NCBI GenBank assembly: GCA_963680875.1
Contig: OY804589.1
Location: forward strand, 17,628,413-17,692,412
Length of the DNA stretch: 64,000 nt
Direction of reading: 5' to 3'
From: Bathymodiolus brooksi
Taxonomy: Eukaryota > Mollusca > Bivalvia > Mytilida > Modiolidae
The position numbers were made by a program, and so were the translations under genes. The stretch's first letter is position 1, and each line of letters starts with the position of its first letter. This document shows, in pieces, positions 1-10,834 of this stretch. Under the pieces are notes generated by a model. That model was not told the DNA's origin. It saw only the letters and a list, made by a program, of their open reading frames with translations, and made no database searches.

Positions 1-142
1 ATTCAGTTCAATCACACGATTAAAGCAAGACCTTACACGGCATGTCTGAAATTCTATTTTTTTCATTATAGATGACATTCCTCATTCGTCACTTGAACGG
101 TTTAATATTTGATTGTCTTAGTTTTACTGAGGGATTAATTAC

Positions 143-241
143 CTGTTTGTCCACTGTGGATAGTGAGGCGCCTGCCCGCAGTAACACCCCTGTCACATCT
201 TTGTGGCCTTTCGATGCTGCCAAGTGTAGTGGTGTCTCGCC
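143..241 (-). CDS. Ankyrin-repeat exon, third (most 3') in tandem array
   Basis: On the minus strand a TTTTAG acceptor precedes a 99-nt open exon that ends CAG followed by a GTAATT donor. It encodes exactly 33 residues in phase 0, beginning GETPLHLAASKGHKDVTGVL and continuing LRAGASLSTVDKQ. This is a complete ankyrin repeat: TPLH helix start, LAA, GH turn, V..LL second helix and GA loop. Ankyrin repeats are protein-binding scaffolds. It matches its two neighbours closely and keeps all consensus positions, so it looks coding. The exon is phase 0 at both ends, so gain or loss of a copy leaves the frame intact. The rest of the gene would lie left of the window. Confidence 0.85.
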
Positions 242-572
242 CTAAAACAATCAATATCAAACAATATTTAAGCACAAACAATGTTTCAACAAATAACATA
301 TATTTTGTCATCAAATCTTCACAAACAACACAACTCTATATTACAAAAGTAATTTATATACATTTCAATTGTCATCATCACATAAATAAACACTTTTTGT
401 AACAAATCTTTTTAAAATTAACATTTTCTGATTCAGTTCAATCGCACGATTAAAGCTAGACGTTACACGGCATGTCTGATATTCTATTTTCTTCATCTTA
501 GATGATATTCCTCATTCGTCACTTGAAGGGTTTAATATTTGATTGTCTTAGCTTTACTGAGTGTTTAAATAC

Positions 573-671
573 CTGTTTGTTCACTGTGAACAGTGTGGCT
601 CCTGCCTTCAATAACACCTTTGTCACATATGTGTGGCCCTGCCATGCTGCCAGGTGTAGAGGTGTCCTGTC
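573..671 (-). CDS. Ankyrin-repeat exon, second in tandem array
   Basis: Minus-strand exon with a TTTTAG acceptor and a CAG/GTATTT donor, 99 nt, phase 0, 33 residues. It starts DRTPLHLAAWQGHTYVTKVL and ends LKAGATLFTVNKQ, again a full ankyrin repeat with TPLHLAA, GH and LL..GA positions intact. The upstream and downstream introns are near copies of those of the neighbouring exons. It would be spliced between the exons at 995-1093 and 143-241 in the same transcript. I infer that it belongs to the gene that starts at 11871, because strand, phase and repeat type agree, but intermediate exons were not found. Confidence 0.85.
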
Positions 672-994
672 CTAAAACAATAGATATAAAACAATATTTA
701 AGCACAAGCAACCTTTCAGTAAATAACAGACATTTTGTCATAAAAAATTCACAAACAACACAACTTTATATTACAAAAGTATTTTATTAACAATTCAGTT
801 CTCATCATGACATAAAAAAATCATTTTTTGCAACAAATCTTTTTAAAATTAACATTTTCTGATTCAGGTCCAATCATACGATTAAAACAAGACGGGTCTG
901 ATATGCTATTTTCTTCATTTTAGATGACGTTCCTCATTCGTCACTTGAAGGGTTTAATATTTGATTGTCTTAGTTTTACTGAGGGTTTAATTAC

Positions 995-1093
995 CTGTTT
1001 CTCGACATTGGAAAGTGAGGACCCTGTCTCCAGTGACACATCCGTCACATCTTTGTGGCCCTCCCATGCTGCCCGTTGTAAAGGTGTCCTATC
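995..1093 (-). CDS. Ankyrin-repeat exon, first (most 5') of tandem array
   Basis: Minus-strand exon of 99 nt, phase 0, with acceptor TTTTAG and donor CAG/GTAATT. The 33 residues start DRTPLQRAAWEGHKDVTDVS and end LETGSSLSNVEKQ. The ankyrin pattern is recognisable, but several consensus positions are lost: H to Q in TPLH, L to R before AA, LL to SL, and GA to GS. It is open and its splice sites are intact, so it may still be used, yet it is the most diverged of the three copies. It is either decaying or has changed its ligand surface. Confidence 0.78.
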
Positions 1094-1470
1094 CTAAAAC
1101 AATAAATATAAAACAATATTTAAAATAACAATTTCTCAATAAATAACAGACATGTTGTCATCATCACATTGAAAATCATTGTTTGTAACAAATCTTTTTA
1201 AAATTAACATTTTCTGATTCAGTTCAATCACACGATTAAAACAAGAACTTACACGAGGAGTCTGATATTCTATTTTCTTCATTTTAGATGACTTTCTCAT
1301 TCGTCACTTGAAGGGTCCGTTTTACCCCAAAAATGACCCAAATTCTTTTTTTGTAAGAAATCATAGTTAAAATTAACATGTTCTTATTCAGTTCAATCAC
1401 ATGATTAAAACAAGACTCCACACGACATGCCTGACATTTTATTTTTTTCATTTTAGATGACATTCAACCT

Positions 1471-2210
1471 CTTTGATCCACTATAATGTACAGCATCAAT
1501 CGCTTCTTATAATCTTGATATGCGAATTAGTGTATCATGAATATTCTCACACAGACACAATTTTGGTTAACTTGCATTATGTTATATCTTAGATTGTTTG
1601 CAAAGCTAATTGATATCAACATCTGTACCAAATTGTATTCTTCTACGACATTAAGAACATGGCTGGTTTATAGGAGTGAGTCTTATTAGGGATGTAGCAC
1701 AGGATGACATTGCACTACATTACTCGACTTAACTCCACTGTGCATGCCACACGGGGTCACATATTGTTAATTGTTGGGTTAATATAATTGATCATTTGTC
1801 AATACAAACTAAAGGACAATCCAAATTTTTACTTATATTATATTTTCTGCGAGAATCAAGCAAGCTTAAAAATTTAATAAAAATCGCGCAGACAAAAGCT
1901 CGAACAATCACTTGTAATTCATCTATCGTATCGAACACACCTCTTACCTATTAATAGAAAATTAATAATTGAAGGGTTTGAATTTTCACCATCTCAACAG
2001 CATTTTCGTGTGTTTGGAAATACAGCTGTTTCACAAAGTAACTAGATTCAATGCATTTTTTTAAAACTTTATGGTATCATTATCTGGGAATGACCAAATT
2101 GAGAAAGTACCACTGGCATATGTCAAATAACAAAGGAATCGCTGGAGTATGTCCATTGCGAAATACATATGCAACAATTTGCTTTCATATAAAACAATAT
2201 ATCAGAATTC
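1471..2210. other. AT-rich spacer, presumed intron, nothing recognised
   Basis: No ORF with recognisable similarity, no clear transposon ends and no further ankyrin exon were seen on either strand. If the ankyrin exons on both sides belong to one minus-strand gene, this is intronic. Confidence 0.4.
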
Positions 2211-2212
2211 AA

Positions 2213-2467
2213 GTTTGTTTGTTTGTTTGATGCTGTCTAACGCCACTTTCAACAATATTTCATTGATATCGTGGCTGTCAGTTTTATTGGTTAAGGAAAC
2301 CGGAGTAACCGGAGAAAACTACCGACCTGTAGCAAGTCACTGACAAACTTTATCACATAATATTGTACACCTCTCCCTGATCGAGATTCGAACTCACATC
2401 AGTGGTGATAGGCACTGATTACATAGATAGTGGTAAATCCAACTATCATACGATCACGGCCACGACA
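2213..2467 (-). mobile_element. tRNA-derived SINE, full length, minus orientation
   Basis: Read on the minus strand, it begins GTGTCGTGGCCGTGATCG and carries a B-box-like GAGTTCGAATCTC about 70 nt in, as expected of a tRNA-derived head. The body resembles the SINEs at 12249 and 61985, with CAGTGACTTGC and TTTTCTCC blocks. The tail includes CACGATATCAATGAAATATT and GTGGCGTTAGACA, then an (AAAC)n-like run. The shared tail identifies the same SINE family as the other copies in the window. No target-site duplication was resolved. Confidence 0.8.
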
Positions 2468-2469
2468 CC

Positions 2470-3300
2470 TGCTCACACAGTTTAAGTAGCATAAGGTCCA
2501 ATTACTGCATTATAGTTTTGTAATCGTCTATATTCCGATCCCAGAGAATCAAATGGTCAGTTTCTGTCTAAAATGTTGGACTTATTCTTAAATTAAAAAA
2601 AATCGACATTATAATCTTGAAATTTCTACTTTTTAAATCTCTAAAAATGTGACTGCCTTTCGTTAAATTCGATGTTTTCTGTACATAATACATATGCAGT
2701 GGCGTAGCAAAGTCGAGAAATGGGGAGCTCTTAGATTGAGCATAAAGGAGAAAAGCTTACAAAACTGACAAGCAAAAAAAAAAAGAAAAGCAAAAACAAA
2801 AACACCAAACAAATAAACAAAAAAACAAACAAAAAGGCTTTAAACCTCTTGGTAATTTAACATTGTTTGCTGCTATGCTGTCAATTCAGTTAATAATTTA
2901 TTTTTTGCCATAGAGCGTAAAATAGTCCCCCTTTCTTTCACCCACTTTCCAAAGGGTTGGGTGTCCTCCTATCCCCAAGGTTTAAGTGCAGTGCATTAAA
3001 AAATGTAACGAGGTCGGCAATGGGCAATGGAGGTGTCTCAAATGGGTCCAGACTTGCATTGCTTGGAATGGCGGTGTTGGTGTGTAGTTCGGAGATTGAA
3101 GCTGACGATAATTCGAACATGGACATTTGCAATGAAAACCAATGCATGTATTTTATTTCAACGTTGAACTGTAACCACATTCGTCAAATACAAAAGTCCA
3201 AACATTGTCCATAATTCATGAATTTTGTGTATATATTGACAACAGTTGTCTTTCTTGATAACCCCCCCCCCCCCCCCAATATTACTGTTTTCGTAATTTT
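2470..3300. other. Spacer with A-rich stretch, lone hAT-like end and poly-C tract
   Basis: A CAGTGGCGTAGC string at 2697-2708 resembles a hAT transposon terminus, but no partner end was found nearby. An adenine-rich stretch lies at 2767-2838. Overlapping ORFs on both strands at 2938-3214 are unrecognised and are probably noise. A run of 17 C lies at 3261-3277. Confidence 0.4.
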
Positions 3301-3307
3301 TGCTTAA

Positions 3308-3567
3308 GGAACGACCATTTTACTTGTAGGGAGTGATGTATGTTTGTTTGTTAAACAAAAATGTTCCCAAAGTATATGAAAAATTAAAAAAATATCTTGA
3401 CCTGAAAGATGCAAAGCTTATATGACCCTCCAGTTTCAAAATAAATTTAGAAAAAAATCGAATAAAATTAGCCGATTTTTCATACAAAAAATATTTTTGT
3501 TTCGGGTCATAAAAATTTCTGGTTCGGGAAAAAACACAGACACCCTCTAAATATTAAATGGTCGTCC
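3308..3567. mobile_element. Short MITE with ~28-bp inverted ends, TTAA-like target
   Basis: The left end GGAACGACCATTTTACTTGT matches the complement of the right end, which ends in AAATGGTCGTCC. The match continues imperfectly for about 28 bp. The left flank is TTAA and the right flank a degenerate CTAA, which fits TTAA-targeting piggyBac or Kolobok-type elements. The internal ~200 bp is AT-rich with no coding potential. Confidence 0.65.
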
Positions 3568-3569
3568 TC

Positions 3570-4812
3570 TAAACCTCATTATGAACAAATTTTCATTAAA
3601 GCTTGGATGTAAATAAAAAAAAATACTTATAACGGAAAGTCAATATTGTTTTCTTTTAATTTTCATCAAGGGTAAATACGTGAACAAATGTTCAAAACAT
3701 CTAATCAGTGAGATTTCTTTTGGTGACCGTGTATGTTTTTGAAAATATTGCCATCATGATATCGACTTGAACATATTTTCCTCCTGCCAGTTACAGTGAT
3801 TAACTTGTGTGGTGTTTTTTCCCAAATCAGATGTATTCGGACGTGGTTTTTGGATTTTGCGTTAATTTAACTGCCCCCTAGGGGTATGTCCTTGTAAAGT
3901 AACATATATTTTGGAAACCATGATGCATCGATATCCTTCCATTCGAAAAACTGTCTCTTCTAATTTTGCTAACATATTTTTAACATTCTTTAGTTTATTC
4001 GCGGAGACACAGAAATGTGATTTAACCTTCATAGTTTTGAAAACTAAATTATATTCCTTCCAAGCTAAATCAATAAATTAAATTTGGACTGATTTTGGTG
4101 TTTTAAAATCTATGAATAAACATAATTGCTATGGTCAAGGTCACAAACTTAAGTCGAGATAAATAAAAGAATTGGCGGGAAATCTTGACATAACGAGCTT
4201 CATCTTACCAAAACGAGTGCACCTCAGTTATTTCTACCGATAAATCATGTTTTGCAAAACATGAGTAACGGAAATTATATTTCATCAGCAATATGTTCTA
4301 ATATATACTTCAGAATTGTATACTACAACGATAAAACGACGCATCTCGCCTTTATCAAAAACTATCAATAAAAGATCACCATACGTTCGTATGGAGAGGA
4401 TTTATTTAGGCTATTGATTGCTATCCAATCCATTTCATTTATTTATGAATAAAATATGCTTAAAATGAAAAAAATACGTTCGTACGTCGAGTAATGTAGG
4501 TATGTCAATTTGTGCAACGGGAGTTGGTCAATTTGACCATTAATTTTGGGAACCATTGCCATAATCTTCAGAAAAAAATCTAATAGACAAGATGATATTC
4601 TACACCCTTCTAAAATCCATTTAGTAATTTGTTTCTTCTCTGAATGTATAGAGCAGCTAAAACCCTTATGTGCGTCTAATCACAGGGGCTTGTTACGAAT
4701 TTAGCCGATAGCATTTTACAAATGTAAGTGTGTCGATTGGGGGATGACTACCTCATCTCGTGGTCGCTGAGTTTGACTTCCAAAGAAATGGTCTGCTCTG
4801 CATGTATATCCA
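3570..4812. other. AT-rich spacer, presumed intron, nothing recognised
   Basis: No similarity, exon or element ends were identified. A small palindrome, CCATACGTTCGTATGG, occurs near 4380. Confidence 0.35.
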
Positions 4813-4912
4813 GTTCTCCGAAGTCAAATTCAAATCTCAACGACGCTAGCGACTACCAGAGAAATTGATAGCCTAAAGAGCTTTCACTTTACCTATGCAA
4901 GTTGATACGCTC

Positions 4913-5718
4913 CCGAATGGAGCGTTAATGGTAGAAGTATGAACATACTAATGCACTTCAAAATGTTCAACAACATGGCTGCCAATCGGAAATAAATTAA
5001 AAGACAAATCACGTGACCTAAGCTACTGCCAACCGGAAATAAATTAAAAGATATATCAAGTGACCTAAACTATCTCCAATATAAACAATACGCGAGTAGC
5101 AAACAAGTGATCGATCCAACGAGAAAAAAGAAGAAATACAGAACAATACACCTCTAGTCGATTTATTTTTCAAATAATAATGAAACAATGAAACGGAAAA
5201 TCCCGAACTCAAAGCGAATAGCACCGAATCTTTAATCATTTGCCACTGCGCATTCTCATTCATTGTGATCGTCTGCAGCCAATCATAACTACTCGGCCAT
5301 TCTCGCTACCCTACACATAACCTCATATGCATTAGGCGCATAAATCGCACTACTTTTCACATGTCAGTTACATGAAAGTTTGATAAATTTATATTTTAAA
5401 CAATTTTCTATATTTCAATTAAAGTTTTAATTAGTTTTGCATGATTAGATTATTCTTATCCATATTGGATTTTCATGGACTATATTTTTGTACGGTTTAA
5501 CTTAACTTAACTTCCGGCAAACAATTTCAGAAGAATTTCTACTATGTACGTACGAGGTTATTTGCAGGGTAGCGAGAATGGCCGAGCAGTTACGATTGCG
5601 TCTGCAGCAAGAAATCCAAAGTTTTCAGCTGTAGTGTTATTTTTAAGCTTGATATTTTGTAAACAAGAAGAAACATTACTGTTCTTTGGGAGCGTTTCAG
5701 GTTGCACCTGCCTCATAT
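4913..5718. mobile_element. ~806-bp insertion absent from the paralogous copy
   Basis: At 9306-9309 the paralogous copy runs directly from GTTGATA into ATTACAAATCTG. Here about 806 bp separate the two. The insertion starts with a small palindrome, CGCTCCCGAATGGAGCG, and contains CTTTGGGAGCGT near its right end, so ACGCTCCC may be a short inverted terminal motif. It contains a short direct duplication (4990-5075, GGAAATAAATTAAAAGA twice) and the nested MITE at 5280-5598. The exact ends are uncertain. Confidence 0.6.
5280..5598 (+). mobile_element. 319-bp MULE-type MITE, copy 1
   Basis: The inverted ends begin CAATCATAACTACTCGGCCA on the left and the complement of GGCCGAGCAGTTACGATTG on the right. 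They extend about 40 bp, through CATTCTCGCTACCCT. The target duplication CGTCTGCAGC flanks it at 5270-5279 and 5599-5608 (10 bp). A 9-11-bp duplication with long inverted ends is typical of Mutator-like elements. The core carries no ORF. A second copy in the opposite orientation lies at 22879-23205. Confidence 0.88.
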
Positions 5719-5803
5719 TAATTACAAATCTGCAAATATATATATAAATGTATAATGTAGTCTCTACTGATATTTATGCATGCCATGTGTACCATTACCT
5801 TAA

Positions 5804-6767
5804 AGGAAAAGGCCAGTCAGTTGAACAATTGTTATAATTCAATACATTGTAACTTTTTATTTGTAAATAACTAATTATTAAACAAAAAACACCTTTATTA
5901 ACATTAATATGCCCAATTAAAAATATGAATATTTGGAATTTCCTGTCGTAGTGTAAGAGGCCATGACACCTCTTCATGTCACGTCACACAGTCAGATCAT
6001 GTTAGTTGAATACATAAATATTTTTTTACTCTTCCCAACATCGTGCCCTTTTGTTTATGTTTTAATATCAGATCAACTGCAATACAATGTTTACAATTGT
6101 ATATAGTCCTCATTTTTGTCTTAATATTCCCATCCCATGTTACATTTTCATAACAAAAAATGAGTTTATTTGTAGTTGGGGGATATCTACGTATAATTTC
6201 ATGCTTTACGTGACTGTCCGTAGGTTAAATAACTGTCAGTTTTAACTTATTTTATGTGTACACATGCGTGTTTCTTTTTTGTCGTCAATGCTATCGCACT
6301 TCCCGTGTTATTCGTGGTCACTGGTCGATGTGTTGACAAGGATAGTCCTGACTGGTAATTACAAAAAAAATTCTTCTCACACTTTCCCTTTTCGTTAGTG
6401 CAATAAATTGCTTGACATGAATCCATAATGATATTGTAAATATCAAAAGATTAATATACGACGTTATTTTACGATTTACATAATTTTTAATGATAAAATT
6501 GCACCTGATCAATGCTGATATATTTATACCATACCGATTGTACGACGTCACGGGCAGGATATATCCGAGAATGGATTATGCCTTTTGTCTCCTCCACATT
6601 GAAGAGTTTTGAAAAATGGCGATCCCCATTATTTGGTGCTACAGCCAACTTCAATCACCAAATTCTACCTTACTGTATACTATTTTTAACATTCATTAGC
6701 ACAAATGTATTTTATTTACTGTCATTTAAATTTTCACGCTAACTTGTTAAGTCCATAGCCTTTTCCT
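5804..6767 (+). mobile_element. 964-bp TTAA-target MITE, copy 1
   Basis: The element starts AGGAAAAGGCCAGTCAGTTG and ends AGCCTTTTCCT, giving inverted tips of about 10 bp. It is flanked on both sides by TTAA (5800-5803 and 6768-6771). The paralogous site at 9389-9392 has a single TTAA with no element, which proves the insertion and its exact ends. A TTAA target and precise ends fit piggyBac-type non-autonomous elements. It has no transposase. A second copy (52747-53717) has the same ends and also sits in TTAA. Short ORFs inside are incidental. Confidence 0.92.
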
Positions 6768-8319
6768 TTAAGTTCACTGATTCACCCGGAAGAAAACAAT
6801 TTATTTGGGAGATGCCAAAACAACATACTCAAATCCCTGTGATAGCCTTTTGTCATTATTTAGTTCTACAAATTTAGACCTATCATCAAAGTCTGATTAT
6901 CTAAAAAATATTTACAGTGTAAGGTAAAATGTGCAATTGTCATTATTTTTTTTTGAGATCTCAAAATATTGCATATATAATATAAATCTGATTAACAAGT
7001 ACAGGAAGGAAATTCCATAAGGAATTTGAAGAAAAAGCCCTTTCAAAATAAAACTTAAAATAAACAAAAATGAGTGTCGGTCCAATGTTTACCTCTTTTA
7101 TATCCTGAAAATGGTTAAAACAAGTAGTTTTGAACAGGAATTCAATGAAAGAACTTCAAATGAACAAAAAACTATCAGTTTGAGTGTTTAATTATCCTTT
7201 GTTGACTCCATTTGACCACTTTTATCTTGGAAACTATAAATAAGGGTAATAACAAAATTACCGAACTCCGAAATGTTAGTTCACATCTGTTTGATAAAAA
7301 CAACCATGACATTTCTAAATGAGTCTGAAACAAAAAAACAAACCTTATCAAGGAATGTATTTTTTGGGTATTTAATCAATTCTGATGTCATGACCTCATA
7401 GAAAGATTAAGAGCCTTACAACATCTACTGGGTACTACATAAAAGTGAATTTTAAAATGAACAGATAGATTAGAATCATCAATATCCATTGAATAACAGA
7501 TGCTGCACATACGGCACAAAAACAGTAAACACCCTGTTTTAACCTTCAGACCTCGTGTTTCTGGTGTGAATTTCCGATCGGAAAAACACATAAATGTTGT
7601 AGATGCCACCGAACCATACATTGAACATTCTTATGAAGCATGATTCCAAAAGATGGACCCAGTTGTTTCAGGAAAGAGCGTTGCAGCTTACCAGACAACG
7701 ACAGATAACCACGACTACGGATGCTAAGTGATAACAATATCTCACATGATCCTTTGTGTCGAGTGAGTTAAGAAAAACATATAATTTGATAATTGCTTGG
7801 AAAAACAATCTTATATATATACCTTTCAAATATACAAAATGTCAGGATTTGGATTCTCTTTAGACCTTTTTCGAAATGAAAGCTTTATTATTATAAAACA
7901 TTATTTTTAAGATCCAAATAAGGATAAATATTTTGTACTAAGATGGGAGGAAAAATAAAAATTGACAATTTTTACAATAAACAGAATATCAGTGTATGCA
8001 TTACTTAATTATGACCATATGTTCACCTTGTTACAAGATATTTGGACTTCAGTTACAAACTTTACAGAAAGGTATTTGTTCTTGACGTTATTCCCTTTGT
8101 AATCTTTACATAGTTCCCACTATTCTAAATGTTTGACCCCATTTCCATATTGTCTTCTATTTGGGCTTGTTAAATACCGTTCCAAAAGATAGCTTGTGCA
8201 ATCACCTAAACATTGTTATTTGCCTTGGTTTCTAAATCTACTGTCGACAGTTAGTATATGTACTGTTTATGCTTTCACTTTTAATTAAGTTATTTTGTTA
8301 AGAGCATGTGGTAGTTTTA

Positions 8320-8850
8320 CATCAGTGAAAGTGAAAATACTAACTGGGAATTATACCTTACAAGCTAATAGACAAAAATATAACCAACATGAAGTTTCCC
8401 CGATCTGTAAGCTATGCAATCTGGAACCAAAAGATAGAGAACATTTTATTCGGAGGTTCCCCATACTTGAAACAAAACGGAAATTCTATCTCCATCAATT
8501 ATTTGAATTATTAAGAGAACACTCGATAGAACAGCTGCTTAACACCGTAAGAGAAGAACAGGAAAAATTAATGCTATGCATTATGGACTGCACTAATCCT
8601 ATATTCAATCTAGATGTGAAGAAAGAACTAGATCTAATAAGTGAAATCGAGGAAATTACCAGAAATTTGACTTTTGATCTACGCAACTGTAGAGCAGTGG
8701 CAAATCCTACATTTTTTTTACTTGAGGAAATAACAGATTTTAACGCTGTTACCACCACCACAACTTGTGACTAATAATCTATGAATATAGGTGTGCTTTG
8801 ACTACAACGGAGGAACCTACAAGACAGAACAGAACAGAACAGATGGCGTC
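8320..8850 (+). pseudogene. Non-LTR retrotransposon 3' end (C-terminal zinc-knuckle region)
   Basis: The open stretch to the TAA at 8772-8774 encodes VKILTGNYTLQANRQKYNQ, then ICKLCNLEPKDREHFI and a helical tail. The pattern L-T-G-x-Y-x-L-Q-x-N-R, followed by C-x2-C and EHFI, is the conserved C-terminus found after the reverse transcriptase in many mollusc LINEs. It also matches the C-terminus of the LINE at 49068-49376. There is no RT domain upstream, so this is a 5'-truncated insertion. It begins exactly where the duplication copies diverge. The 3' end ACAGAACAGAACAGAACAG is a short pentamer tail near 8821-8841. Confidence 0.8.
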
Positions 8851-9206
8851 CAGAGTAGGCGGGATTATGCTGTAATCAGATATCTGTTGTTATAAATAGA
8901 AGTATATGAATAATATTGCATAAATAATTAGGTAGGGTGATAGAAAAATATTTGAAGAAACGAAACATACACATTTGGCTACGCATACTTGGCGTCCGAT
9001 CGTCAGAAACCCCTGGAAATGTGCGACTCAATCAAGGTCGCAAATTCCGCATGTTTTTGCATAGGGAAAATCCGTAGCTCTATGATCCGCCATATCTTAA
9101 AAAACCAAAAGGACCATAAAGAGCTACGGTTCCACAGCTATGTTCCGCCATATCATAAAACTAAACAAAAGAACATAAAAAGCTACGGTTCGGCAGCTAC
9201 TCTACT
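8851..9206. repeat. Short spacer with a ~65-bp imperfect tandem duplication
   Basis: Between about 9055 and 9195 the block 'TAGCTCTATGATCCGCCATAT' recurs as 'CAGCTATGTTCCGCCATATC', each followed by an A-rich stretch and AAAGAGCTACGGTT or AAAAGCTACGGTT. The overlapping ORF is not conserved or recognised. Confidence 0.5.
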
Positions 9207-10589
9207 ATCTCCAGTTCTTCGAAGTCAAATTCAAATCTCAACGAGGTTAGCGACTACCAGAGAAATTGACAGCCTAAAAGAGCTTTCACTTTACCTATGC
9301 AAGTTGATAATTACAAATCTGCAAATATATATATAAATCTATAATGTAGTCTCTACTGATATTTAAGCATGCCATGTGTATCATTACCTTAAGTTCACTG
9401 ATTCATCCGAAGAAAACAATTTATTTGGGAGATGCCAAAGCAACATACTCAATTCCCTGTGTTAACCTTTTGTCATTATTTAGTTCTACAAATTTAGAAC
9501 CATCATCAAAGTCTGATTATCTAAAAATATTTACAGTGTAAGGTAAAATGTGCAATTGTTATTAATTTTTTTTAAATCTCAGAATATTGTATTTATAATA
9601 TAAATCTGATTAACAAGTACAAGGAAATTTCATAAGGAATATAAAGAAAAAACCCTTTCAAAATAAAACTTAAAATAAACAATAATGAGTGTCAGTCCAA
9701 TTTCTACCCCTTTTATATCCTGAAAATGGTTAAAACAAGTAGTTTTGAACAGGAATTCAATGAAAGAACTTCAAATGAACAACAAACTATCAGTTTGAGT
9801 GTTTAATTATCCCTTTTTGACTCCCTTTGATCACTTTTATCTTGGAAACTATAAGAGTTATATTAGTTCACATCTGTTTGATAAAACACAACCATGACAT
9901 TTCTAAGCGAGTCTGAAACAAAAAAAAACTTATCAAGGCAAGATATTTTTGGATATTTCATCAATTCTGATGTCATGATCTCTTAGAAAGATTAAGAGTC
10001 TTACAACATCTACTGGATACATGATAAAGGTGAATTTTACAATGAACAGAAAGATAAGAATCATCAATATCCATTGAATAACAGATGCTGCACGTACGGC
10101 ACAAAAACAGTAAACATCTCTTTTTCAAAATGAAAGTTTATTATTATAAAACATTATTTTTAAGATCCAAATAAGGATGAATATTTTGTACTAAAATGGG
10201 TGGAACAATTTTGAAAAATTGGCATTTTTTTACAATAAACAGAATATCAGTGTATGTATTACTTAATTAGGACCATATGTTTACCTTGTTACAAGATATT
10301 TGGATGTGAAGGAGTATGGACTTCAGTTACAAACTATGCAGAAAGGTATTTGTTCTTGATGTTGTTCCCTTTGTAATCATTACATAGTTCCCACTATTCT
10401 AAATTTTTGAACCAATTTCCAAATTGTCTTCTATTTGGGCTTGTAAATGCCGTTCCAAAAGATAGCTTGTGCAATCACCTAAACATTGTTATTTGCCTTG
10501 GTTTCTAAACCTACTGTCGACAGTTAGTGTATGAGTTTATGCTTTCACTTTTAATTAAGTTATTTTGTTAAGAGCATGTGGTAATTTTA
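9207..10589 (+). repeat. Right copy of the segmental duplication (B copy), keeps the empty site
   Basis: It matches 4815-8319 once the insertions there are removed. It holds a single TTAA (9389-9392) at the place where the left copy has the 964-bp MITE, and it lacks the ~806-bp insertion. It also lacks the LINE tail, which sits between the two copies. Presumed intronic to the ankyrin gene. Confidence 0.85.
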
Positions 10590-10741
10590 TACCCGGTTCA
10601 TTGTGAGGTGTGCTTGACTTTTACCAGTTTACTATGAATTTACATACACTTGATGTTCTGTTCCATATACATGTAATTATATTTTATGTTAATGATCTCA
10701 TAATTTATTCTATGTGTATATATATATACCATACTACTTAC

Positions 10742-10834
10742 AATAATACCACCTTCACAGTTAATATCAGCACCTTTCTGAAGACACTTCTGTACCAATT
10801 TTGCATCCCCCTTTGTTACAGCCACAAGAAGTGC
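10742..10834 (-). CDS. Ankyrin-repeat protein exon 2
   Basis: Minus-strand exon of 93 nt with acceptor CTGCAG and a perfect GTAAGT donor, phase 0 at both ends. It encodes 31 residues, ALLVAVTKGDAKLVQKCLQK followed by GADINCEGGII. The pattern L..AV.KGD..LV...L.KGADIN is the capping first repeat of many ankyrin proteins. It joins in frame to the MEDLNK start exon at 11854. Product unknown beyond a predicted ankyrin-repeat scaffold. I infer that the exons at 143-1093 are downstream parts of the same gene. Confidence 0.85.

Larger units (their letters stand above)
1..1470 (-). repeat. Tandem ~430-bp genomic units, three carrying an ankyrin exon
   Basis: The motif ATTCAGTTCAATC (with variants) recurs near 1, 431, 863, 1218 and 1387, followed each time by similar intron sequence. 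The first three units are about 430, 432 and 355 bp and each contains one 99-nt ankyrin exon on the minus strand. The last two are shortened and lack the exon. The intron around each exon is duplicated together with it, so the repeats arose as whole exon-plus-intron units. The array may continue beyond the left edge of the window. Confidence 0.85.
4815..8319 (+). repeat. Left copy of a direct segmental duplication (A copy)
   Basis: Blocks 4815-4912, 5719-5803 and 6768-8319 match 9207-10589 in the same order and orientation, with small indels. The left copy is longer because it carries an insertion at about 4913-5718, the TTAA MITE at 5804-6767 and about 340 bp (7530-7870) absent from the right copy. 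The right copy gives the pre-insertion state of the MITE. No convincing protein is encoded. Minus-strand ORFs at 7388-7737 are not recognised. Confidence 0.85.

Noticed and set aside
2938..3214. Overlapping ORFs on both strands as a gene
   Set aside because: No recognisable motif, splice context or second copy. Lengths of about 80 codons are common by chance.
5795..5977. Minus-strand ORF conserved between 5795-5977 and 52654-52920 as a conserved small gene
   Set aside because: The similarity is explained by both lying in copies of the same TTAA MITE, and the frames run across element ends.
7388..7737. Minus-strand ORFs as an additional ankyrin-gene exon
   Set aside because: No ankyrin pattern or flanking splice signals fit, and the paralogous copy at 9.9-10.1 kb lacks much of the region.
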